From the NCBI GenBank assembly GCA_030612165.1, contig JAUWOK010000005.1:1-20368 (forward strand): a stretch of 20,368 nucleotides of DNA, written 5' to 3'. The notes below the pieces were generated by a model, which ran no database searches, was not told the DNA's origin, and was given only the letters and a program-made list of their open reading frames with translations. Both the position numbers and the translations under genes were made by a program. Numbering within the stretch: position 1 is the first letter of the stretch; every line of letters starts with the position of its first letter. This stretch comes from Dehalococcoidia bacterium (GTDB lineage: Bacteria; Chloroflexota; Dehalococcoidia; GIF9; AB-539-J10). Positions 14,135 to 20,368 of the stretch are shown in pieces.

Positions 14135-15886
14135 TCAGGAAACAGGCTTGTCGGTCGTTACCGCTTTCTCCATTTCCACCCACAACTCCTTGGCTTTCGC
14201 CGGCATCTTATCATTCGGCACATCTTTCATTCTGGAGATCTTATACACCACGGGCAGAGAACGAACCTCCGCGACACTTTTCCCCGCGTTCAACATCTCT
14301 GTGGCCATGTCATAAAACTTCATTATGGTTTTGAGCATCAATCCAGCCTTAACTGGCACGCAGTAAGTATCAACTTCATGGTAAGCGCTCTGCTGGAGAA
14401 AATCCTCGCGTATCATGCGGGTAACAAGCAACAACAGCTTATCCCCTTCAGGCAAAGCTTCCGGGCCCACAAGCCGCACGATTTCCTCCAGTTCAGCTTC
14501 CTGCTGCAATAATTTCAATCCTGCCATTCTGGTCTCCGCCCAACCGGGATCCAGCTTCTCCCACCAGGCACTAACCGTATCCGCATAAAGGCTATAACTC
14601 ATAAGCCAGCTTATCGCCGGGAAATGTCTCTTGTTAGCCAGCGACACATCCAGGGAATACAGGGCATCCACTATTCTCAATGTGTTCTGCGTCACAGGCT
14701 CGCTGAAATCGGCTCCCGGCGGGGAAACCGCACCGGCAATCGTGATCGATCCTTTCCTTCCCGGACTGCCCAGGCACTCAACCATGCCCGCCCTTTCGTA
14801 AAAACTGGATAGTCTGGAACCTAAATACGAAGGGAAACCTTCCTCCCCCGGCATTTCCTCCAGCCTGCCTCCCATCTCTCGCATAGCTTCAGCCCATCTT
14901 GAAGTCGAATCCGCAACCAGCAGAATGTCATAACCCATATCCCTGTAATACTCAGCCATGGTAACGCCCACAAAAATACTCGCTTCTCGAGCTACCACAG
15001 GCATATTAGAGGTATTGGCTATAAAGATTTCCTTTTCCTTAAGCAGCTTCCCCGTGTTAGGATCTTTAAGCTGCCGAAAGCTATACAGCACATCAGCCAT
15101 CTCATTACCCCTCTCCCCACAACCCACATAAATATTCAGATCTGTTTGAGCCCATCTGACCAACTGCTGCATAGTGACGGTCTTCCCTGTACCAAATCCA
15201 CCAGGGATTGCTGCTTTGCCCCCCAACGCCAGAGGAAACATATAGTCCAGAATTCGCATACCTGTGGTTAGAAGGCCGGAGGGGTCATGCCTCTGCTTAT
15301 AAGGACGCGGTTTCCTCACCGGCCATTCCTGCATCAACCGCAGTTCCCGCACCTCCCCTCCATCCTCCAGGAGAGCAATAGTTTCCTCAACAGTATAACT
15401 GCCCTCGCGAATTTCCTTTATCTTTCCTCTCATCCCCAGGGGCACCATGACCCTGTGTTCTATCAGTTCTGTCTCGGGAACCGTGCCTATGATATCCCCC
15501 CCAGAAACCATATCCCCTGCTTTAACGACAGGAGTAAATTGCCATTTTGTATCCCGGGGCAGGGCAAGCGCTCTAGCTCCGCGTTTCAGGAACGAGCCCA
15601 TATCTTCAGCCATGGCCAGCAGAGATTTCTGCAAGCCATCATAAATGGACCCCACCAGCCCTGGCCCCAGCTCTGCGCTGAGAATTTTCCCCGTCCCCTC
15701 CACAACTTCGCCAACCTTCAATCCCAGAGTGTCTTCGTGCGCCTGAACGATTGCCTTGTCTTCCTCCAGCCCTATGATCTCCCCCACGATCCCTTCTTCT
15801 CCTATATGAACAATCTCATAGACCTGCGAGCCTCTCATATCGTCAGCCACGATCAAGGGGCCTGAAACTCTCCATATCTTGCCCAT
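14135..15886 (-). CDS. ntpA: V/A-type ATPase subunit A (catalytic)
   Basis: This is the 583-residue catalytic subunit, normal length for bacterial and archaeal A, so no intein is present. The Walker A loop is GGFGTGKT (229-236, Lys235); common versions have GPFGSGKT or GAFGCGKT. The catalytic Glu258 is in GCGERGNEMAD (255-265) and Walker B is ILLVADSTSRWAEA (321-334). The block GEEGFPSYLGSRLSSFYERAG (348-368) is diagnostic for A. The 'non-homologous' insert that separates A from F-type beta lies at about 115-190. The ATG at 15884-15886 is preceded by AGGAGGT at six bases, the strongest ribosome site in this operon, and by a 113-base gap with hairpins. Confidence 0.96.
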   Translation of the reverse strand: MGKIWRVSGPLIVADDMRGSQVYEIVHIGEEGIVGEIIGLEEDKAIVQAHEDTLGLKVGEVVEGTGKILSAELGPGLVGSIYDGLQKSLLAMAEDMGSFLKRGARALALPRDTKWQFTPVVKAGDMVSGGDIIGTVPETELIEHRVMVPLGMRGKIKEIREGSYTVEETIALLEDGGEVRELRLMQEWPVRKPRPYKQRHDPSGLLTTGMRILDYMFPLALGGKAAIPGGFGTGKTVTMQQLVRWAQTDLNIYVGCGERGNEMADVLYSFRQLKDPNTGKLLKEKEIFIANTSNMPVVAREASIFVGVTMAEYYRDMGYDILLVADSTSRWAEAMREMGGRLEEMPGEEGFPSYLGSRLSSFYERAGMVECLGSPGRKGSITIAGAVSPPGADFSEPVTQNTLRIVDALYSLDVSLANKRHFPAISWLMSYSLYADTVSAWWEKLDPGWAETRMAGLKLLQQEAELEEIVRLVGPEALPEGDKLLLLVTRMIREDFLQQSAYHEVDTYCVPVKAGLMLKTIMKFYDMATEMLNAGKSVAEVRSLPVVYKISRMKDVPNDKMPAKAKELWVEMEKAVTTDKPVS

Positions 15887-15999
15887 ATTTACCTCCTACT
15901 TATAAGCATTGCGCGGCGCTCTCTTTCGCGAGAAACAACCCTGCCAAATAGCACAAACTTTGCGACTCATCGGTCGCAACACATAGCAAGGAAACGGTC
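15887..15999 (-). promoter_or_regulatory. Structured intergenic spacer before ntpA
   Basis: This 113-base gap is the longest in an otherwise compact operon. TGCGAC (15961-15966) and GTCGCA (15973-15978) form a perfect six-pair stem with a six-base loop. A second small stem, TTTC-GCGA-GAAA near 15944-15955, lies nearer the gene. Neither is followed by a T tract, so a terminator is unlikely. An mRNA-stabilising or processing element that raises A/B expression is a reasonable guess. Confidence 0.4.
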
Positions 16000-16359
16000 T
16001 TATATCTCCACGTCAAAACCGATAGCTCCCTTGATGAACGCTTTGTAATACCCCCTGACATCCCCATATTTACTGCCTCGCTTTGAAGGCACCTCGATTA
16101 CTACAGGAGTCATCTTTTTCCCTTTCCTAATCCGGGACAGCAAATCTCCAACGTGCTCAGCATAATTTTCCTGCAGCACTACTATGCCGACATCAGTCTC
16201 TTTCAGTACCTGGGAAAATATCTCTCTCACCTCTTCCCGCCCGGCGTCAGTGTCGTTGATAATATGATATCTGTCAAGACCCGCCAGCCTTAACCCGCTG
16301 ATCATATCCTCATCCCCTATAGCAACTACTCCCATTTGCTCATCGATCGCCATTTTCAC
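16000..16359 (-). CDS. ntpF: V/A-type ATPase subunit F
   Basis: This is a 119-residue central-stalk subunit that pairs with D. It has the compact alpha/beta pattern GVVAIGDEDMISGLRLAGLD (10-29) near the start, then DVGIVVLQENYAEHV (56-70) and PVVIEVPSKRG (85-95), all typical of F. The start is GTG at 16357-16359, overlapping the C subunit stop by four bases (GTGA), or the ATG two codons on. The C-terminal YYKAFIKGAIGFDVEI is as expected. Overlap with C implies coupled translation. Confidence 0.92.
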   Translation of the reverse strand: MKMAIDEQMGVVAIGDEDMISGLRLAGLDRYHIINDTDAGREEVREIFSQVLKETDVGIVVLQENYAEHVGDLLSRIRKGKKMTPVVIEVPSKRGSKYGDVRGYYKAFIKGAIGFDVEI

Positions 16360-17390
16360 AACACCAGATAACCACTTATTTTTTCTACGGAAACACCATC
16401 AAATTTTGCCTTCAGAATCAGCCGTAAGTTGCGCATTTCCGACTCTTTCACAATCAAATACCACGCCATTACCAATGGAGACAATGTCCTCGGAGCCAGA
16501 AGATCCCTGAGTAATCTAAATTTATGCTTGCCAATAACCTCTTCCACAGCGGTAACGCTCTTATTACTATCATAAGTGGCCAATAGTTCACTGGCTGCTT
16601 CATGGTATTGTGTTCCTTCCAGTTTTCTCGGCAGGTCATTGAACTTGAGATTCACTAACTCCACGAGATCTTCCCGCGAGAGAAGATACCCTCCCTCGAT
16701 CATATATTCTGTAACACCAGTCCCCATACCCTCAACTATAGTTCTGGCAATAATCTGCAAATTCGTCAGATCTATACACACGCCAAGAGCTTTGATAAGA
16801 GCAGATCCATCCTTGACTCTCTGCGCCATACGCAACGTATCTTTAAAATATTCGCTATCCAGCATGGCTTCAAATATAAACTGCTCCCTTGCGTCCCCCT
16901 CCACATTATATTCCTTCAGAACCTGCGCAAAGTTTCCCAACTCGCAATCAATCAACAACTGGATGATTTCTTCCACGCTCCCAACATCAAGAAGCCCATC
17001 CAGCAATCCACTATTGTGAATTACTCCCACGGGCACTACCCTGGCCTTTTTATTCGCGGACAGGCCACGCAGAATAGCCTTGATATTTAAAACATCATAT
17101 TTGACAACATAAGCCCTCGATATCTTCAGGAGATCGCCCGGCAAAGAACGGAAAGCTTCCACCTCGCCAATGCACTGCGTAAAATATTCCCACAAGAACC
17201 TGTCAACATCATCGAAGGCATTGATTCTCCTCTCCTCAAGGTACCCCCCAATATCAGTATCCCTGATGGCCAGCAAAGCACTAGCAACATCAGGTGCCAC
17301 CGACATCTTCCCTATATGTCCAGAACCAACAATTCCCGGTTCCGCACCTTTCAGGTAAGCCGATATAAACGCATATTTCGGATCAAGCAA
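16356..17390 (-). CDS. ntpC: V/A-type ATPase subunit C
   Basis: This is the 344-residue C subunit (homologue of eukaryotic d), the funnel-shaped link between the central shaft and the K ring. It is mostly helical, with the repeated internal pattern expected for the family: FLWEYF, LLKISRAYVVKYDVLNIKAI (87-106), SALIKALGVCIDLTNLQIIAR (195-215) and, at the end, LSPLVMAWYLIVKESEMRNL (304-323). The start is TTG at 17388-17390, with AGGGG six bases upstream. The gene begins 9 bases after E and overlaps F by four bases. TTG may limit this one-copy part. Confidence 0.9.
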   Translation of the reverse strand: MLDPKYAFISAYLKGAEPGIVGSGHIGKMSVAPDVASALLAIRDTDIGGYLEERRINAFDDVDRFLWEYFTQCIGEVEAFRSLPGDLLKISRAYVVKYDVLNIKAILRGLSANKKARVVPVGVIHNSGLLDGLLDVGSVEEIIQLLIDCELGNFAQVLKEYNVEGDAREQFIFEAMLDSEYFKDTLRMAQRVKDGSALIKALGVCIDLTNLQIIARTIVEGMGTGVTEYMIEGGYLLSREDLVELVNLKFNDLPRKLEGTQYHEAASELLATYDSNKSVTAVEEVIGKHKFRLLRDLLAPRTLSPLVMAWYLIVKESEMRNLRLILKAKFDGVSVEKISGYLVL

Positions 17391-17399
17391 AAAACACCC

Positions 17400-17993
17400 C
17401 TATAAAGCTTTAAAAAGCTTCTCGTTTATTTCAGGTAATAATCTCGGCAGTATCATCTCCAACCGGGTTTCGTAAATATTATCTATCCTCAACTTTCTTT
17501 CGCTATCTTCGGCTACCACCCCTCCCATACAATCCACTTTTTTGATATCCGCTATCCTGCCAGCCAGATCAGGGTTCTTCTCAATCAGCTGCCTGGCAAC
17601 GTCCACGTCCGCAGCCGAGACATAGATTATGCCTCTGCCTCCTTCGCCAAGTCCATCCACCGTCTCTCTGATTAAGTCTGCAGAAAGCCCTCCTTTTACC
17701 CCCTGAGAAAGGATCTGGATAACTTTATCAGACACCCTGGTAATAACTGCAGCTTTCGCCCGCGTCACTTCTTGGCGTGCTCTTATGGCGGACTGAGACT
17801 CAATTCTAGCAGCCTCCTCCCTGGCTTGTGAGAGCAACTTGTTCCGTGCCACCTCTATTTTCTCTGCCTGTCGTTTTTCCGCCCGCGCAATCTCCTCCCC
17901 TGCCTTCTCCTTGGCCTCTTTAAGAATACCTTGCGCTTCTTCCTTTACCTTTTTAAAAACAGCCTCGCTTATTTCCTTCACCTTACCATACAC
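17400..17993 (-). CDS. ntpE: V/A-type ATPase subunit E (peripheral stalk)
   Basis: This is a 197-residue peripheral-stalk subunit. Its N-terminal half (about 5-90) is one long charged helix rich in Glu, Lys, Arg and Ala, and its C-terminal domain ends with the E-type blocks IKKVDCMGGVVAEDSERKLR (149-168) and IDNIYETRLEMILPRLLPEI (169-188). The start is uncertain: the GTG at 17991-17993 is only four bases past the K1 stop and has no room for a ribosome site, while the GTG four codons on (17979-17981) sits at good distance from AGAGGTG. Its usual partner G/H is not in the window. Confidence 0.9.
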   Translation of the reverse strand: MYGKVKEISEAVFKKVKEEAQGILKEAKEKAGEEIARAEKRQAEKIEVARNKLLSQAREEAARIESQSAIRARQEVTRAKAAVITRVSDKVIQILSQGVKGGLSADLIRETVDGLGEGGRGIIYVSAADVDVARQLIEKNPDLAGRIADIKKVDCMGGVVAEDSERKLRIDNIYETRLEMILPRLLPEINEKLFKAL

Positions 17994-17997
17994 CTCT

Positions 17998-18477
17998 TTA
18001 GAACAATCCCAGCATGCTCAATGCCATGATAGTGAAAACCAGGCCTAATACTCCAATAAGCTCAACAAATACAGCCAGCATCATAGTGTTAGTCAATATC
18101 TTCCCCTTTGTCTTGGGCAGCAAAGAGATACCCGCCGCACACACCGAACCCTGATACGCCCCGGAAAATGCCTCGGCAAAGGCAGCTATAAGGCCACAAC
18201 CGAGCACAGCAAAACCGCTGCCGCCGGGATCGGGCATACCGGCAATCTTGGGCAGCACCGTTGTGAGGATAAGAATCAGCACTATAAGCCCGTAAAAGGT
18301 CTGCGTCATGGGCAACGATGCCAGCACAATCACATTTCTAAGCTGCCCCGGCTCTTCAGCCAATGTGGCTATCCCGTTGGACCCGGCAGCAGCTATGCCT
18401 ATCGCAGACCCTGCCAGGCCACCCCCCAGAGCTAATGCCCCCCCCAGTATCGCCAAGGATTCTGGACTAATTATCAT
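17998..18477 (-). CDS. ntpK: V/A-type ATPase proteolipid subunit K, copy 1
   Basis: This is a 159-residue rotor-ring proteolipid made of two fused hairpins (four membrane helices). The ion site can be mapped on the Enterococcus hirae NtpK pattern: LPMTQ (55-59; Thr58, Gln59), AYQG (107-110; Gln109) and FVEL (137-140; Glu139). Only the second hairpin carries a carboxylate at the ion site, as in other V-type rings. The full Thr/Gln/Gln/Glu set suggests Na+ binding. An extra acidic residue, Glu102, sits in helix 3. The ATG at 18475-18477 follows AAAGGAGGAG at ideal spacing, overlapping the end of copy 2. It shares about 100 of 159 residues with copy 2 by eye, with no gaps. Confidence 0.94.
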   Translation of the reverse strand: MIISPESLAILGGALALGGGLAGSAIGIAAAGSNGIATLAEEPGQLRNVIVLASLPMTQTFYGLIVLILILTTVLPKIAGMPDPGGSGFAVLGCGLIAAFAEAFSGAYQGSVCAAGISLLPKTKGKILTNTMMLAVFVELIGVLGLVFTIMALSMLGLF

Positions 18478-18489
18478 CTTTCTCCTCCT

Positions 18490-18969
18490 TTACATAAGTC
18501 CCAACATACTTAATACCATTATGCTGAACACCAGGCCTAACACCGCGATGAGCTCAACGAACACGGCCAGCATTACAGAATTAGTTAATATGCGCCCTTT
18601 CGTCTTGGCTAGAGATGCGACGCCCGCGGCACACACAGAACCCTGGTATGCTCCTGAAATGGCAAAGGCCAGGGCCGCTATAATACCGACAGCAAACACT
18701 GCAAGTCCACTACTACCGGCGTCTGGCATGGCAACAATCTTGGGAATCACCGTTGTCATGACGATTATCATCACTATAAAGGCATAAAAAATGCGGGACA
18801 TCGGTAAAGCTGCCAGTATTATAACATTCCTGAGTTGTGTGGAATCACGGGACAACATCGCTACCCCGGCAGAAGCAGCGATAGCTATGCCAATTGAAGA
18901 ACCTATCGCTCCGCCAGCCAGCGCTATTGCGCCACCAATTGTTGCCAAAGCCGCCTGGTCAACCATCAT
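18490..18969 (-). CDS. ntpK: V/A-type ATPase proteolipid subunit K, copy 2 (Arg variant)
   Basis: This is a second 159-residue, four-helix proteolipid, colinear with copy 1. It keeps Gln109 (AYQG, 107-110) and the ion carboxylate Glu139 (FVEL, 137-140), but the helix-2 pair Thr-Gln is replaced by Ser58-Arg59 in LPMSRIFYAF. The extra Glu102 of copy 1 is Phe here. A buried Arg next to the ion carboxylate would change ion binding, so this copy may be a specialised ring member rather than a plain duplicate. Two adjoining ATG codons (18964-18969) can start it; the ribosome site upstream is weak compared with copy 1. It lies 14 bases after subunit I. Confidence 0.93.
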   Translation of the reverse strand: MMVDQAALATIGGAIALAGGAIGSSIGIAIAASAGVAMLSRDSTQLRNVIILAALPMSRIFYAFIVMIIVMTTVIPKIVAMPDAGSSGLAVFAVGIIAALAFAISGAYQGSVCAAGVASLAKTKGRILTNSVMLAVFVELIAVLGLVFSIMVLSMLGLM

Positions 18970-18983
18970 CTTTTCACTTTATA

Positions 18984-20368
18984 TTAAAACCTGCCCTTGA
19001 CAAAAACGGGCTGTTTATTAAGACGGAAAGGGCTATAATCTCTGCCCCCTCCCTCATAAAATTTAAAAAGAAACTCCACGAAACATAATCTCATGGAGTG
19101 CACAAAACAGGTGATTCCCGACAGCACCAAATTCAATACATGCCCAATTAACAAAACCACTATCGCCAATAAAGTACCGATAATCATCTGCCCTATACCT
19201 GCAGGCCCTATCCCCTGAACCAGCGTCGCTATCAGGTTAAAACACGAAGCAAGATAATACGTAGCCAGCCCCACCCCCGCCAGCCTGCAGTACGACATAA
19301 TGTCACCCAGTATGCCGGTGATGTCAAAAAGCCAAAAAATACTGCCCATAAAAACGCCCTTTTGCATAATGGCAGCAGCCACGATAAAAACGACACTCAG
19401 AATAACAGCATACAGCAAGATGGAATATGCTTGCGCGTCCAGGAAAGAAATCTCTACATGCAATATGGAATGCATAACCAGCGGTATACCCGCTAGCTGA
19501 AGCAAAAATATACCAGCTTTGGCTGGCACCACTCCTCTTTCCTTTTCCTTTACTCCATTGATAAGGGCCAGCACATGCCCTATATTGACATGGATAATCC
19601 CTATGACCAAAGAGATCAGAATGAACATCATCGGATCGGTAAAAATCTCTTTGACTCCCTCGACAAGAGCAAGGCTTTCAATTCCAAACAGCGTGCTAAA
19701 ATCACCCAGATACGACCCGGAAAGAACCCCCAACACTATACCCACGCCACTGCTGATATACAGCACCTGTTGAAACAATCTGACGCCCTCAGTATTAGGA
19801 TCATCGACAAACATGCGTAATCCCTTGTAGGCAAACAGCATGATAATCGCAGAATAGACGACATCAGCCAGCATAATCCCGAAGAAAATGGCAAAGGAAT
19901 AAGCTACTATCGGTGTGGGGTCCCATTCCCTGTATTTAGGCGTGCCAAAAAGGCCGATAACCATCTGGAACGGCCTGACCAGAGCCGAATTCCTGTATTT
20001 GGTAGGAGGCTCCTCCACTTCTTTCGGCTTTTTCGTTTCAATAAAAACATATTTTATATCCTCTTTCAGGACAGAAACCATATCCTCTATGCCAGCTTCC
20101 GGAACCCAGCCTTCTATCAATCTCACATATTTAGCCTCGGATGCTTTGCCCAGAATCGACAACCTCTCGCTTTCTGCCAAGAGCACCATTTTGAACAAAA
20201 CGAGCTGCTCTAAATTTTCCCTGGTTATACCTTCAAGTTCCGCCTGAAACACTTCCAATTTCTTTTCCATCCCACGCATCTCGTCCATCGCACGGGGCAG
20301 AAACTCTGTCAGCGCTATGTCTTCATCAGGTATATGCAGCACTCTACCCCCCCCCTCCCTGACAGCAG
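18984..20368 (-). CDS. ntpI: V/A-type ATPase subunit I (a-type stator), N-terminus beyond right edge
   Basis: This is the membrane stator that carries the ion half-channels beside the K ring. The visible ~460 residues contain the end of the cytoplasmic arm, with the family mark ERLSILGKASEAKYVRLIEG followed by WVPE, then about seven to eight membrane helices. The first essential-arginine region is ILGDIMSYCRLAGVGLAT, and the C-terminal end has VHSMRLCFVEFLFKFYEGGG followed by RDYSPF, as in all I subunits. An internal GTG at 20340-20342 is not the true start: the frame stays open to the edge, and a full I subunit is usually 600-700 residues, so roughly 200 or more are missing. Nine C's at 20347-20355 lie in the last visible stretch. 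Confidence 0.93.
   Translation of the reverse strand, partial: AVREGGGRVLHIPDEDIALTEFLPRAMDEMRGMEKKLEVFQAELEGITRENLEQLVLFKMVLLAESERLSILGKASEAKYVRLIEGWVPEAGIEDMVSVLKEDIKYVFIETKKPKEVEEPPTKYRNSALVRPFQMVIGLFGTPKYREWDPTPIVAYSFAIFFGIMLADVVYSAIIMLFAYKGLRMFVDDPNTEGVRLFQQVLYISSGVGIVLGVLSGSYLGDFSTLFGIESLALVEGVKEIFTDPMMFILISLVIGIIHVNIGHVLALINGVKEKERGVVPAKAGIFLLQLAGIPLVMHSILHVEISFLDAQAYSILLYAVILSVVFIVAAAIMQKGVFMGSIFWLFDITGILGDIMSYCRLAGVGLATYYLASCFNLIATLVQGIGPAGIGQMIIGTLLAIVVLLIGHVLNLVLSGITCFVHSMRLCFVEFLFKFYEGGGRDYSPFRLNKQPVFVKGRF

Noticed and set aside
14135..15886. Possible intein in V/A-type subunit A.
   Set aside because: Subunit A is 583 residues with no insertion at the P-loop, the normal length.
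17998..18969. The two K genes as an assembly duplication.
   Set aside because: They differ at about a third of residues, with divergent DNA and distinct ribosome sites, so both are real genes.

Overview
The window looks bacterial, with mid-range GC and tightly packed operons. The best guess at the source is a member of the Chloroflexota, perhaps Dehalococcoidia. The clues are a CBS-free GuaB3-type IMP dehydrogenase relative, a bifunctional-nuclease (DUF151) gene, a Chloroflexi-like F0 a subunit and heavy use of TTG and GTG starts. This placement is inference; there is no rRNA or other decisive marker.

Left part (1-3300): a leftward TRAP-transporter small permease (dctQ-like) runs off the left edge and is broken by an apparent one-base frameshift. 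It is divergent from a rightward guaB3-like gene, and good sigma70-type promoters can be seen for both. A leftward pair follows: an unrecognised 256-residue barrel-like protein and a LysE-family exporter, convergent with guaB3.

Centre (3474-10878, + strand): a DUF151 nuclease-family gene leads a complete F-type ATP synthase operon in the order atpZ-like, atpB, E, F, H, A, G, D, C. It ends at a short hairpin with flanking A and T tracts that could serve both strands. The c subunit lacks the Na+-ligand pattern, which suggests H+ coupling. The alpha subunit has Phe in place of the P-loop Gln, and the epsilon subunit keeps most of the Bacillus-type ATP-sensing residues.

Right part (20368 down to 10940, - strand): a second, V/A-type rotary ATPase operon points at the first one. 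Its order is I (truncated at the right edge), two tandem four-helix proteolipids K, then E, C, F, A, B, D. It is followed by a DUF61 (UPF0216) gene, a family known mainly from archaea, and then rpsP (S16) and khpA. One proteolipid keeps the Thr/Gln/Gln/Glu pattern of Na+-type rings. The other has Arg in place of one Gln.

Overall, the cell appears to encode two complete or nearly complete rotary ATPases tail to tail within about 17 kb. One is probably the H+-driven ATP synthase; the other is an archaeal-type machine that may handle Na+. Together they could link the proton, sodium and ATP pools. No mobile elements, CRISPR arrays, tRNAs or rRNAs were seen. No gene-free stretch exceeds 300 bases.
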